The notes: generated by a model from the sequence alone, not told the origin. Shown: positions 33,967-43,103, counted from the first letter of the stretch. The stretch: 64,000 nt of DNA from Streptomyces sp. DI166 (GCF_900091315.1 NZ_FLSP01000031.1:1-64000); one strand, 5' to 3'. Program-made: numbers and translations.

Positions 33967-34027
33967 TCATTGCTTTTCCGGGGCCCTACGCTTTTCGGGA
34001 CCCTTGCGAAGCCCCCGCCAGTACGGC

Positions 34028-35494
34028 CTACTTGTGCGCCCGCACCGGAATGTCCAGGATCACCTGCGTACCGCGCTCCGGCGCCGGGACCATGTCGAAC
34101 GTACCGCCCAACTCCCCCTCCACCAGGGTCCGTACGATCTGCAGGCCCAGGTTGCCCGCGGTGTGCGGGTCGAAGCCCTCCGGCAGGCCCACGCCGTCGT
34201 CCTGGACGGTGACCAGCAGGCGGGCCTCCTTGGTGGTGCCGCCGCGGACCGCGGAGACCTCGACGGTTCCGGTCTCGCCCTGACGGAAGCCGTGCTCCAG
34301 GGCGTTCTGGAGGACCTCGGTCAGCACCATCGACAGCGGCGTGGCGACCTCGGCGTCCAGGATGCCGAAGCGTCCGGTGCGCCGGCCGGTCACCTTGCCG
34401 GGCGAGATCTCGGCGACCATCGCCAGCACCCGGTCGGCGATCTCGTCGAACTCCACCCGCTCGTCCAGGTTCTGGGAGAGCGTCTCGTGCACGATCGCGA
34501 TCGAGCCGACCCGGCGCACCGCCTCTTCGAGCGCCTCCCGGCCGCGGTCGGACTCGATCCGCCGGGCCTGGAGGCGCAGCAGGGCCGCGACCGTCTGGAG
34601 GTTGTTCTTCACCCGGTGGTGGATCTCCCGGATGGTGGCGTCCTTGGTGATCAACTCGCGTTCGCGGCGGCGCAGTTCGGTGACGTCGCGGAGCAGCACC
34701 AGCGAACCGATGCGGGTGCCCTTGGGCTTGAGCGGGATCGCCCGGAACTGGATGACCCCGTCCTCGGACTCGATCTCGAACTCACGGGGCGCCCAGCCGC
34801 TGGCCACCTTGGCGAGCGCCTCGTCCACGGGGCCGTGGGTGGGGGCGAGTTCGGCGGTGGTCTTGCCCAGGTGGTGGCCGACCAGGTCGGCGGCGAGGCC
34901 GAGGCGGTGGTAGGCCGAGAGGGCGTTCGGGGAGGCGTACTGGACGATGCCGTCGGCGTCGAGGCGGATCAGGCCGTCCCCGACCCGGGGCGAGGCGTCC
35001 ATGTCGACCTGCTGGTTCGCGAACGGGAAGGCTCCGGCCGCGATCATCTGCGCCAGGTCCGAGGCGCTCTGCAGATACGTCAGTTCGAGGCGGCTCGGGG
35101 TGCGCACGGTGAGCAGGTTGGTGTTGCGGGCGATGACGCCGAGAACCCGGCCGTCGCGCCGGACAGGGATCGACTCGACCCGGACCGGGACCTCCTCGCG
35201 CCACTCGGGGTCGCCCTCGCGCACGATGCGGCCCTCGTCGAGGGCGGCGTCCAGCATGGGGCGGCGGCCGCGCGGGACGAGGTGGCCGACCATGTCGTCC
35301 TGGTAGGAGGTGGGGCCGGTGTTGGGCCGCATCTGGGCCACCGACACATACCGGGTGCCGTCGCGGGTGGGGACCCACAGGACCAGGTCGGCGAAGGACA
35401 GGTCGGAGAGCAGCTGCCACTCCGAGACGAGCAGGTGGAGCCACTCAAGGTCGGACTCGTCGAGAGCGGTGTGCTGGTGGACCAGCTCGTTCAT
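34028..35494 (-). CDS. PdtaS-like sensor histidine kinase (GAF-like/PAS/HisKA_2)
   Basis: This is a 488-residue soluble kinase with no membrane segment. The amino GAF-like domain spans about residues 1-150 (LSDLSFADLVLWVPTRDG), and a PAS follows (about 170-290, DGLIRLDADGIVQYASPNALSAYHRLG). The dimerisation helix has the phospho-acceptor His in IREIHHRVKNNLQTVAALLRLQ, and the ATPase has VLTEVLQNALEHGF and VQDDGVGLPEG. The architecture matches Mycobacterium PdtaS, which signals to an ANTAR-domain RNA-binding regulator. No regulator gene is adjacent, so the partner is elsewhere. I chose ATG 35494; GTG 35503 is possible. An orphan dre-like site lies 309 bases upstream. Confidence 0.88.
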   Translation of the reverse strand: MNELVHQHTALDESDLEWLHLLVSEWQLLSDLSFADLVLWVPTRDGTRYVSVAQMRPNTGPTSYQDDMVGHLVPRGRRPMLDAALDEGRIVREGDPEWREEVPVRVESIPVRRDGRVLGVIARNTNLLTVRTPSRLELTYLQSASDLAQMIAAGAFPFANQQVDMDASPRVGDGLIRLDADGIVQYASPNALSAYHRLGLAADLVGHHLGKTTAELAPTHGPVDEALAKVASGWAPREFEIESEDGVIQFRAIPLKPKGTRIGSLVLLRDVTELRRRERELITKDATIREIHHRVKNNLQTVAALLRLQARRIESDRGREALEEAVRRVGSIAIVHETLSQNLDERVEFDEIADRVLAMVAEISPGKVTGRRTGRFGILDAEVATPLSMVLTEVLQNALEHGFRQGETGTVEVSAVRGGTTKEARLLVTVQDDGVGLPEGFDPHTAGNLGLQIVRTLVEGELGGTFDMVPAPERGTQVILDIPVRAHK

Positions 35495-35925
35495 GGAGGG
35501 CACGGGTGCGAGCGTACCCGGGGGTTTGTGCGGCTCCGAAACGGGCGGCCGGCCGTCGGGGCCCGTACGGCGGAAGGGGCCCCGGAAACACCCGCGGGCC
35601 GCGGCGCCTGAGAGGGACCCTCAACCCTCCCGGCACCGCAGCCCGGAGCAATATCGGCCGTGGGGTGTGCGGTCCCGGTCGGCCGAAGGATGAGGAGCCG
35701 GGGCAGTCAGGGCAGAGAGCCTCGGTTCCTCCGTCCGTCTTCCTGTGCGGGGAAGACGGAAGCTGCTGCGCGTCCTCGTATCACATGGACTCTCCACACC
35801 ATTGTGGACTAGACCACTCGACGTGTCCATGCGTTGAAGGATGTTCGTTGTTGTGACGCCCGACGCGGGGCGCGCCACCGGCTCGGGCGCCCCGACATCC
35901 ACCACGAAGCCTAACCCGTGTGGGT
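35495..35925. other. Intergenic region with an orphan dre site
   Basis: These 431 bases, upstream of the PdtaS-like gene and past the 3' end of the TetR gene, contain no convincing coding frame. The only clear feature is the dre-like site at 35803-35818. Confidence 0.6.
35803..35818. promoter_or_regulatory. Orphan DasR-type (dre) site
   Basis: TGTGGACTAGACCACT matches the dre core (TGG-N-CTAGACCA). It is as good as the site at 43330-43345 next to dasR. It lies 309 bases before the histidine kinase gene and after the TetR gene end. Confidence 0.6.
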
Positions 35926-36558
35926 TCATGTGCGGGGCCAGATGGACAGGGCAATTTCCGCCAGCGCCGTCAACTCCGCGCGGCTCGCGCCGTCGCGCGC
36001 CTGCTGGGACATGCCCTGGACGACAGCGCCGGCGTGCCGGGCCAGCGCCCGGGCGTCGGTGTCCGCGGGAAGGCGGCCCGCGGCGATGTCCGCCCGGATC
36101 CGGCTCTCGACCGCGGCGATGGCCTCGTTGCGCTTCTCCCGCAGCCTCTCCCCCACTTCGGGGCTGGTGCAGTTGGTGGCCGCGTGGGCGTACAGGCAGC
36201 CCTGGGGGCGGTCGGGGGCGGTGTAGCACTCGGCGGCCTCGCGCAGGATGCGGGCCACGGCGGCACGGGCGGTGGGCTCCTCGGCCAGGGCGCGCTCGCC
36301 GAAGGCCGCGTAGCGCCTGCCGTACTCGGCCACGACCTCGTCGAACAGGGCCCGCTTGTCACCGAAGGCCGCGTACAGGCTGGGGGCGCCGATACCCATG
36401 ATCCGGGTGAGGTCGGAGACGGAGGTGGCCTCGTAGCCGTGCTCCCAGAAGGCCATGATCGCCTTCTCCAGCGCGGTCTCGCGGTCGAAGGAGCGGGGCC
36501 GGCCACGGCGGCCGGCGGGCGACGCGGGGACGGTTCGGGGGTCTTGGGTGCGCTCCAT
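35926..36558 (-). CDS. TetR/AcrR family regulator
   Basis: This is a 210-residue repressor. The HTH is ALEKAIMAFWEHGYEATSVSDLTRIMGIGAPSLYAAFGDKRAL-type across residues 29-71. The carboxy domain contains YTAPDRPQGCLYAHAATN, as in the AcrR-like group that responds to small lipophilic or aldehyde ligands. The start is ATG 36558. It is divergent from the SDR gene, and two matching operator-like sites lie in the 92-base gap. Confidence 0.88.
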   Translation of the reverse strand: MERTQDPRTVPASPAGRRGRPRSFDRETALEKAIMAFWEHGYEATSVSDLTRIMGIGAPSLYAAFGDKRALFDEVVAEYGRRYAAFGERALAEEPTARAAVARILREAAECYTAPDRPQGCLYAHAATNCTSPEVGERLREKRNEAIAAVESRIRADIAAGRLPADTDARALARHAGAVVQGMSQQARDGASRAELTALAEIALSIWPRT

Positions 36559-36571
36559 GGGGTGAATTCTA

Positions 36572-36630
36572 TAGCGGGCACTAGAGAAAGAATCCCGTCG
36601 TGCGCTACGGTCTTTCTGTAGCGATCACTA
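36572..36630. promoter_or_regulatory. Twin operator-like sites TAGCG-N2-CACTA
   Basis: TAGCG-GG-CACTA (36572-36583) and TAGCG-AT-CACTA (36619-36630) lie in the TetR/SDR divergent gap with centres 47 bp apart. Each is followed by GA-AAA. They are probable TetR binding sites. Confidence 0.6.
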
Positions 36631-36650
36631 GACAAATGTGGGGGTGTGGC

Positions 36651-37403
36651 ATGGGCGTGCTCACGGGCAGGACGGCGCTGGTCACGGGGGCGAGCCGGGG
36701 GATCGGACGGGCGGTGGCCGAGCGGCTGGCCCGCGACGGCGCACGGGTGGGCGTGCACTACGGCAGCAGCGAGGCGGCGGCGAAGGAGACGGTGGCCGGG
36801 ATCGAGGCGGCGGGCGGCAGCGCCTTCGCCGTCCGGGCGGTGCTGGGGGCGCCCGGGGACGCGCGGGCCCTCTGGGAGGCGTTCGACCGGCACGCGGACG
36901 GGGTGGACATCATGGTGAACAACGCGGGCGCGGCCACCTTCGCGACCGTCGGCGACACCGACGAGGAGCTCTACGACAGGGCGCACGCGCTCAACGCCAA
37001 GGCACCGTTCTTCGTCATCCGGGAGGGGCTCGGGCGGCTGCGCGACGACGGCCGGATCATCAATGTCACGGCGGCCACGGACTTCGGGATACCCGCCATC
37101 GCCGCCACGCACATGGCCAAGGGCGCGGTGACCACGCTGACCCGGTCGCTCGCGGTCGAGCTGGCGCCGCGCGGCATCACGGCCAACTCCGTGGCGCCGG
37201 GGTTCATCGACACCGACCTCACCGCCCCGGTGCTGGCCGATGCCGGAATGCGGGCGCACGCGGAGTCGGTCTCGGTGTTCGGGCGAGTGGGGACGACTCA
37301 GGAGGTGGCGGACGTGGTCGCCTTCCTGGCCTCGCCGGACTCGCGCTGGATGACCGGGCAGCACCTGGACGCGACGGGAGGGTCGCTGCTGAGCCTGCAG
37401 TGA
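36651..37403 (+). CDS. SDR family oxidoreductase with altered active site
   Basis: This is a 250-residue short-chain dehydrogenase fold. The NAD(P) motif is TGASRGIG (residues about 12-19), NNAG is present, and the end matches the family (AFLASPDSRWMTGQHLDATGG). The catalytic region reads NVTAATDFGIPAIAATHMAKGAV. Where the YxxxK motif should be, the Tyr is Thr (THMAK) and the usual Ser is also changed. So it may lack classical oxidoreductase activity. The start is ATG 36651. Control by the divergent TetR is likely. Confidence 0.85.
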   Translation: MGVLTGRTALVTGASRGIGRAVAERLARDGARVGVHYGSSEAAAKETVAGIEAAGGSAFAVRAVLGAPGDARALWEAFDRHADGVDIMVNNAGAATFATVGDTDEELYDRAHALNAKAPFFVIREGLGRLRDDGRIINVTAATDFGIPAIAATHMAKGAVTTLTRSLAVELAPRGITANSVAPGFIDTDLTAPVLADAGMRAHAESVSVFGRVGTTQEVADVVAFLASPDSRWMTGQHLDATGGSLLSLQ

Positions 37404-37455
37404 CAGGGCGCCGGGAGCCCGCGTTCGCCTGGGAGGGAGGGCCCTCCTCTGTTAG

Positions 37456-37471
37456 ATTGGTCTAAACCACA
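37456..37471 (+). promoter_or_regulatory. dre site upstream of nagB
   Basis: ATTGGTCTAAACCACA lies 52 bases before the nagB start and matches the DasR consensus with few changes. In Streptomyces nagB is a known DasR target. Confidence 0.8.
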
Positions 37472-37522
37472 TAGCCCTTCTCGGGTACCGGTTGAGTCCC
37501 CTCTTCAGATCGGCAGGCCAGC

Positions 37523-38308
37523 GTGGAAGTTGTCATCGTTCCGGACGCCAAGTCGGGTGGCGAGCTCATCGCCGACGCCATGGCGCGGCTGCTGCGGCGC
37601 AAGCCCGACGCCCTGCTCGGGGTGGCCACGGGCTCGACGCCGCTGCCCATCTACCAGGCTCTGACGGCCAAGGTGCGGGCCGGCGAGGTGGACACCTCGC
37701 GGGCCCGGATCGCCCAGCTCGACGAGTACGTGGGGCTGCCCGCCGAGCACCCGGAGTCCTACCGCTCGGTGCTGCGGCGCGAGGTGCTGGAGCCGCTCGG
37801 GATCGGCATGGACGCGTTCATGGGCCCGGACGGCACGGCCGAGGACGTCCAGGCGGCCTGCGAGGCGTACGACGCGGCGCTGGCCGAGGCCGGTGGCGTG
37901 GACCTGCAGCTGCTGGGGATCGGGACCGACGGGCACATCGGGTTCAACGAGCCGTGCTCCTCGCTGGCCTCACGGACCCGGATCAAGACGCTGACCGAGC
38001 AGACCCGGATCGACAACGCCCGTTTCTTCGACGGGGACATCGAGCAGGTGCCGCACCACGTCATCACCCAGGGCATCGGCACGATCCTGGAGGCGCGGCA
38101 CCTGGTGCTGCTGGCCACGGGCGAGGGCAAGGCGGACGCCGTCGCCGCGACCGTGGAGGGACCCGTGGCGGCCGTCTGTCCCGCGTCGGCGTTGCAACTG
38201 CACCCGCACGCCACGGTGGTGGTCGACGAGGCCGCCGCGTCCAAGCTGAAGCTGGCGGACTACTTCCGCCACACCTACGCCAACAAGCCGGACTGGCAGG
38301 GGATCTAG
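37523..38308 (+). CDS. nagB: Glucosamine-6-phosphate deaminase
   Basis: This is a 261-residue enzyme that converts GlcN-6-P to fructose-6-P and ammonia, feeding chitin-derived amino sugar to glycolysis. Motifs are LGVATGSTPLPIYQAL (phosphate loop), AQLDEYVGLP (catalytic Asp), LLGIGTDGHIGFNEP (catalytic His) and VHHVIT-like PHHVITQGIGTI. The length is normal for the family. The GTG start at 37523 is downstream of the dre site. It converges with dasD at a shared terminator, so it is transcribed separately from dasABCD. Confidence 0.95.
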   Translation: MEVVIVPDAKSGGELIADAMARLLRRKPDALLGVATGSTPLPIYQALTAKVRAGEVDTSRARIAQLDEYVGLPAEHPESYRSVLRREVLEPLGIGMDAFMGPDGTAEDVQAACEAYDAALAEAGGVDLQLLGIGTDGHIGFNEPCSSLASRTRIKTLTEQTRIDNARFFDGDIEQVPHHVITQGIGTILEARHLVLLATGEGKADAVAATVEGPVAAVCPASALQLHPHATVVVDEAAASKLKLADYFRHTYANKPDWQGI

Positions 38309-38365
38309 GGCAAGCCCGTCCAGGGCGCCCCCAGGACGACCCCATCCAGGGCAACTCTGGGTACA

Positions 38366-38410
38366 AGAAAGGCGCCGGTCTTCCCCCATCCGGAGGACCG
38401 GCGCCTTTCT
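38366..38410. terminator. Bidirectional terminator between nagB and dasD
   Basis: A perfect 15-bp stem (38366-38380 with 38396-38410) encloses a 15-base loop. AGAAA starts the left arm and TTTCT ends the right arm, so it can work both ways. Confidence 0.85.
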
Positions 38411-38435
38411 GTCTGTGGCGGCTGGCGGCTGGCGG

Positions 38436-39911
38436 CTAGCGGCCGGTGATGTACTCCGCCGCCGCTCGGCCGCAGGCGCGGGCCGCGCCGTGGGTGGCTA
38501 TGTGGAGGGCGCCGCGGGGGGCGGACTGGGGGACGCCCATCTCGACCACGATGGTGTCGGGGCGGGCGCGCAGCAGGGTGTCCAGGGCCCGCGCCATCCA
38601 CGGGTGGCGGTGCTCGTCGCGGACCACGGCCACGATCCGCCGCTCCCCCGCCGCCTTCAGGGCCTCCTCCGCCGCGGACTCGTCCGTGCCGGTGGTGGTC
38701 CCGGTGCCGGGCAGCAGCACGGCCAGTTCGGCGCCCACGCCCCACGGGGTCTCGTCGCCGACCGCGATGTTGGCGACCGGGCTCAGAGCGACCACGTGGA
38801 CGGGCTCGGCGACCGGGGTGTGCCCGACGGCCGGGGTCACGCGCAGGGCGCGGCGGGCGGCGACCATGCCGACGTCGGACGGCTCGGCGTCCGCCGCAGC
38901 GGCGGCGCCCGCCGTCCAGCGGGCCAGCGCCCTGACCCGTTCCGCCGCGTCCGCCAGCCGTTCCTCGGGGAGTTCCCCGGTGCGTACGGCGGTGACCAGG
39001 GCGTCGCGCAGGCGCCGTACCGTGTTCTCGTCGTTGAGGCCGCCGCCCACGCAGATCGCGTCGGCGCCGGCCGCGAGGGCGAGGACGCTGCCGCGCTCGA
39101 TGCCGTAGGTGGCGGAGATGGCCTGCATCTCCATGCCGTCGGTGACGATCAGGCCGTCGTAGCCGAGTTCGCCGCGCAGCAGGTCGGTGAGGATCGGCCG
39201 GGACAGGGTGGCCGGGCGGGTGGCGTCCAGGGCCGGGACCAGGATGTGCGCGGTCATGATCGCCCGTGAACCGGCGGCGATGGCGGCGCGGAACGGGACC
39301 AGTTCGCGCTCGGTCAGCACGTCGAGTCCGACGTCGATGCGCGGCATGGCCTCGTGCGAGTCGACGGCGGTGTCGCCGTGGCCCGGGAAGTGCTTGGTGC
39401 AGGCGGCCACGCCCGCGGCCTGGAGGCCGGTGACATAGGCGGCGGTGTGCCGGGCGACCAGGTCGGTGCCGGCGCCGAAGGAGCGCACCCCGATGACCGG
39501 GTTGGCGGCGTTGGAATTGATGTCCGCGGACGGGGCCCAGTTGAAGTTGACCCCGCACGCGGCGAGCCGGCGGCCCAGTTCGTGGGCGACCGCGCGGGTG
39601 AGGTCGACGTCGTCGACGGCGCCGAGGGCGTGGTTGCCCGGGAAGGAGGAGCCGGTGCGCACCTCCAGCCGGGTCACGTCGCCGCCCTCCTCGTCGATGG
39701 CGACGAGGACGTCCTCGCGCTCTGCGCGCAACTGCGCGGTGAGCGCGGCGACCTGCTCGGGCGTGGCGATGTTCCGGCCGAACAGTCCGACCGAGGCGAG
39801 GCCCTCGCCGATCCGGCGCAGCAGCCAGTCGGGGGCGGTGGTGCCGGGGAAGCCGGGCTGGAGGACGGTGAGCGCGTCCCGCGTCAACGTATCGCTGGCG
39901 AAAGTCGTCAT
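38436..39911 (-). CDS. dasD: Beta-N-acetylglucosaminidase (glycoside hydrolase family 3)
   Basis: This is a 491-residue cytoplasmic GH3 hydrolase that would split imported (GlcNAc)2. The family Lys-His loop KHFPGHGDTAVDSH (with the catalytic His/Asp pair) is at about residue 170. The nucleophile Asp lies in GLIVTDGMEMQAI. The amino start VLQPGFPGTTAPDWLLRR is normal. There is no signal peptide, which fits hydrolysis inside the cell. It is the last gene of the dasABCD set, 9 bases after the dasC stop. Confidence 0.9.
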   Translation of the reverse strand: MTTFASDTLTRDALTVLQPGFPGTTAPDWLLRRIGEGLASVGLFGRNIATPEQVAALTAQLRAEREDVLVAIDEEGGDVTRLEVRTGSSFPGNHALGAVDDVDLTRAVAHELGRRLAACGVNFNWAPSADINSNAANPVIGVRSFGAGTDLVARHTAAYVTGLQAAGVAACTKHFPGHGDTAVDSHEAMPRIDVGLDVLTERELVPFRAAIAAGSRAIMTAHILVPALDATRPATLSRPILTDLLRGELGYDGLIVTDGMEMQAISATYGIERGSVLALAAGADAICVGGGLNDENTVRRLRDALVTAVRTGELPEERLADAAERVRALARWTAGAAAAADAEPSDVGMVAARRALRVTPAVGHTPVAEPVHVVALSPVANIAVGDETPWGVGAELAVLLPGTGTTTGTDESAAEEALKAAGERRIVAVVRDEHRHPWMARALDTLLRARPDTIVVEMGVPQSAPRGALHIATHGAARACGRAAAEYITGR

Positions 39912-39920
39912 CGGGTGCGG

Positions 39921-40751
39921 TTATCCCTTCACGGCGCCGGCGGTCAGACCGCTGACGGCCCGGCGCTGGAGGAAGACGAAGAGGATGAGGATCGGCACGG
40001 CGAACAGTGTCGAGGCGGCCATGGTGGCACCCCAGTCGTTGCCGAACACCGTCTGGAAGCTGGTCAGCCACAGCGGCAGGGTCTGTGCCTCGGCGTCCTT
40101 GTTCAGCACCAGCACGAGGGCGAACTCGTTCCAGGCGGTGATGAATCCGAACATCGAGGTGGCCATCAGGCCCGGCGCGAGCAGCGGCAGGATGACCCGG
40201 CGGAACGCCTGGATCCGGGTGCAGCCGTCGACCATCGCCGACTCCTCCAGCTCGGCCGGCACGGCGGCGACGAAGCCGCGCAGGGTGAGGATGGTGAACG
40301 GGAGGATCATCATCGTGTAGAAGGCGGTCAGCGGGACGAGGCTGTTGAGCATCGAGGCGTCCCGGACGATCATGTACATCGCGATGATCATGACTTCCCA
40401 GGGCGCCATCTGGGCCAGCATGAAGCCGATGATGAAGCCGCGCCGCCCCTTGAACCGCATCCGCGCCAGGGCGAAGGACCCGGCCAGCGCGATGACGAGG
40501 GAGAACACCACGGCGAGGACGGTGACGGTCAGCGAGTTGGTGACGAACGTCCAGAAGTGGTCCGCGCTGGTCGCGGTCTTGAAGTGCTCGAAGGTGATGT
40601 CGGTCGGGAACCAGACCGGGTCCTCGGAGATGATGTCGCCGGTCGGCTTGAACGCCGTGGCGATCATCCAGTACACGGGGAAGACGAAGCCGATGAACAG
40701 GACGACGGCCGTGGCGTTGGGCCAGATACGGCCGAAGAGCGAGCGCTTCAC
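39921..40751 (-). CDS. dasC: Chitobiose ABC transporter permease DasC
   Basis: This is a 276-residue sugar-transporter permease (MalG type). It has about six membrane helices (AVVLFIGFVFPVYWMIATAF, LTVTVLAVVFSLVIALAGSFAL, ILILFVFLQRR at the end). The EAA loop is AAVPAELEESAMVDGCTRIQAFRRVILPLLAPG (about residues 171-203). The start GTG 40751 overlaps the dasB stop as GTGA. In S. coelicolor DasABC imports chitobiose and uses the shared ATPase MsiK, which is not in this window. Confidence 0.92.
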   Translation of the reverse strand: MKRSLFGRIWPNATAVVLFIGFVFPVYWMIATAFKPTGDIISEDPVWFPTDITFEHFKTATSADHFWTFVTNSLTVTVLAVVFSLVIALAGSFALARMRFKGRRGFIIGFMLAQMAPWEVMIIAMYMIVRDASMLNSLVPLTAFYTMMILPFTILTLRGFVAAVPAELEESAMVDGCTRIQAFRRVILPLLAPGLMATSMFGFITAWNEFALVLVLNKDAEAQTLPLWLTSFQTVFGNDWGATMAASTLFAVPILILFVFLQRRAVSGLTAGAVKG

Positions 40752-41746
40752 AGCCCGGCCTCCTCTTCTTCCTTCTCTTGCTTGAGCACGATCCGCAGGT
40801 AGTACGCGGTGAGACCGACCATGATCAGGATGGTCAGGAAGGCGATGGCGGCACCCATGCCGTAGTGCTGGTTGCCGACGCCCTCGATGTAGGCGTACAC
40901 GGGGAGGATCTCGGTGAGGCGGTCGGGGCCGCCCTGGTTGAAGGTGTAGACCTGCACGAACGCCTTGAAGATCCAGATGATCTCCAGGAACGTGGTCGCG
41001 TACAGGAAGGGCCGCAGGAACGGCAGGGTGACCGTCAGGAAGCTCTTCCAGACGCCTGCGCCGTCGAGGGACGCGGCCTCGTAGAGCTCGCCCGGGATGG
41101 TCGTCGTGGCGGCGTAGAGGTTGATCGCGACGAACGGGATGGACATCCAGACGATCAGCACGGTGACGACGAAGAACGTCGACATCTGGTCGCTGGTCCA
41201 GCTGTAGTCGGCCATGGAGTGCCAGCCGAGCTTGTCCAGCACCCAGTTGACCACGCCGAAGCGCTGGGCGAAGAGCCACTGGTAGACGGTGGTGGCGGCG
41301 ACCACGGGCATCGCCCAGGCCAGCACCAGGCCGATCATCAGCGTGAACCGCATGCGCTTGCCGAGCCGTGCCAGCAGCAGGCCGACCAGCCCGCCGAGAA
41401 GCATCGTCAGGGCGACGTTGACCGCCGTGAACACGATCGAGCGGAGGGTCACCCGCCAGAAGTCCTCACCGGTGAGGACCTCGGTGTAGTTGTCGACGCC
41501 GTTCCACTCGGTGACGTGCTGGATCAGCTGCGCCATGTTGAGGTTCTGGAACGACAGCAACAGATCCTTCAGCAGCGGCCAGCCGAGCAGCAGCACCGTG
41601 GCCGCGACGGCGGGCAGCAGCAGCAGGTAGGGGGCGAGCGCGCCGATGCGGGACGCTCTCGGGTTCGGCCTGCCGGATCCTGCGCCGCCCGCTGTCTTGC
41701 GGACGTCCGCCGGGCCGGAGGGCGGCCGTTCGGTCTGCACGGTCAT
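40748..41746 (-). CDS. dasB: Chitobiose ABC transporter permease DasB
   Basis: This is a 332-residue MalF-type permease. A Pro/Gly-rich cytoplasmic start precedes about six membrane helices (LAPYLLLLPAVAATVLLLGWPLL, FTLMIGLVLAWAMPVVAATTVYQWLF). The EAA loop is ATTTIPGELYEAASLDGAGVWKSFLTVTLPFLRP. The charged tail is KQEKEEEEAGL. The start is ATG 41746, 80 bases after the dasA stop. It is translated in coupling with dasC. Confidence 0.92.
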   Translation of the reverse strand: MTVQTERPPSGPADVRKTAGGAGSGRPNPRASRIGALAPYLLLLPAVAATVLLLGWPLLKDLLLSFQNLNMAQLIQHVTEWNGVDNYTEVLTGEDFWRVTLRSIVFTAVNVALTMLLGGLVGLLLARLGKRMRFTLMIGLVLAWAMPVVAATTVYQWLFAQRFGVVNWVLDKLGWHSMADYSWTSDQMSTFFVVTVLIVWMSIPFVAINLYAATTTIPGELYEAASLDGAGVWKSFLTVTLPFLRPFLYATTFLEIIWIFKAFVQVYTFNQGGPDRLTEILPVYAYIEGVGNQHYGMGAAIAFLTILIMVGLTAYYLRIVLKQEKEEEEAGL

Positions 41747-41825
41747 GCTCGCGTTCTCTTCCTCCTAGACCTGCCGGTACGCGGGGAAGGGGGCCGCTGT
41801 CCGCGGCCCCCGCCCCACCTGCGCC

Positions 41826-43103
41826 TTACTGCTGCTGCGACAGGCGCTTGTTGAACTCGTCCTCGACCTGGGCTGCCGCCTGGGCCGGGGTCTTACCGTT
41901 CAGCACGGCGGTCATGTAGGTCTTGATCGGGTTGGGCGCGTTCTCCACCGCGGCCCACTCCGCGATCAGCGGCGTGGTGCCACCGCCCGCGGCGGCCGGC
42001 GCGGCGGCCTCGGCGACGGCGTTGCCCTCCAGGTTGCTCTGGAGCGCCTCCTTGTTCGGGATGACGCCGTTCTCCTTGGCGAGCTGGCCCTCGAACTCGT
42101 CGGAGAGCGCGATCCGCAGGAACTCCTTGGCCAGCTCCTGCTTCTTGCTGCCCGCGGCGACGGCGAGGTTGGAGCCGCCGAGGAAGACACCCTCGGGCTT
42201 GTCGGCCGTGGCACCCGGGATCGTGAAGTAGCCGATCTCCTTCTCGATCTTCGGGTTGGCCTCGATCGCGATACCGGCCTCCCAGCCCATACCGATGAAG
42301 GCGCCGACGTTGCCCTTGCCGAAGACCTCGCCCTGCTGCGGGGTGGCCTCGTCCTTGTCCTTCGGGGCCTTGGAGAGGGACTGGAACTTCTTGTAGGTCT
42401 CCATGGCGGCGGCGACCTTCGGGTCGTCCAGGTTGGAGACGTACTTGTCGCCGTCCTTCTTCACCAGCTCGGCGCCCTCACCGATGGTGAGGCCGACGAA
42501 GTGGTACCAGTTCTGGCCGGGCAGGTAGATCGGCTCGGCGTCGGTCTTCTCGCCGATCTTCTTCAGGTCCGCGTAGAACTCGTCCCGGGTCTTGGGGGTG
42601 TCCTTGATACCGGCCTCGGCCCAGACGCTCTTGTTGTAGAGCACGACGCGGTTGGCGAAGTACCAGGGGGCCGCGTACTGCTTGCCCTCGAAGACCGAGG
42701 AATTGTTCAGGGACTCGGTCCAGTCGGCGCCGATCTCGGACTTGAGGTCGGCCAGTTCGGCGAGGCCGCCGGTCTTGGCGTAGGCCGGGGTCTGGGTGTT
42801 GCCGATCTCGAAGACGTCCGGCGGGTTCTCCTCCGACAGGGCGGTGGTCAGCTTCTGCTGAATGCCGTTCCACTGCTGGACCTCGAACTTGACCTTCGCC
42901 TTGGTCTTCTTCTCGAAGGCGGCGGCCACGTCCTTCTGCCACTGGTCGGGGGACGAGCCGTCCATCACCCAGACCGTGAGGGTCTGGCCCGCGTAACCGT
43001 CCGCGCCGGCCTTCTTGCCGTCGTCGCCGTCGTCGCCCCCGCACGCCGCGATGGAGACCATCATTGCCGCGACACCGATCGCGGATATCAGCTTGCGCTT
43101 CAC
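41826..43103 (-). CDS. dasA: Chitobiose-binding lipoprotein DasA
   Basis: This is a 425-residue extracellular sugar-binding lipoprotein. The signal peptide (VKRKLISAIGVAAMMVSIAAC) ends at the lipobox IAAC (Cys about residue 21). An acidic linker and the SBP_bac_1 fold follow (LTVWVMDGSSPDQWQKDVAAAF, LSEENPPDVFEIGNTQTPAYA, GKGNVGAFIGMGWEAG). DasA loss in S. coelicolor impairs development. GTG 43103 is chosen for its GAGGAGGG ribosome site; an upstream ATG is less likely. It is the first gene of dasABCD, with two dre sites in its promoter. Confidence 0.93.
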   Translation of the reverse strand: MKRKLISAIGVAAMMVSIAACGGDDGDDGKKAGADGYAGQTLTVWVMDGSSPDQWQKDVAAAFEKKTKAKVKFEVQQWNGIQQKLTTALSEENPPDVFEIGNTQTPAYAKTGGLAELADLKSEIGADWTESLNNSSVFEGKQYAAPWYFANRVVLYNKSVWAEAGIKDTPKTRDEFYADLKKIGEKTDAEPIYLPGQNWYHFVGLTIGEGAELVKKDGDKYVSNLDDPKVAAAMETYKKFQSLSKAPKDKDEATPQQGEVFGKGNVGAFIGMGWEAGIAIEANPKIEKEIGYFTIPGATADKPEGVFLGGSNLAVAAGSKKQELAKEFLRIALSDEFEGQLAKENGVIPNKEALQSNLEGNAVAEAAAPAAAGGGTTPLIAEWAAVENAPNPIKTYMTAVLNGKTPAQAAAQVEDEFNKRLSQQQ

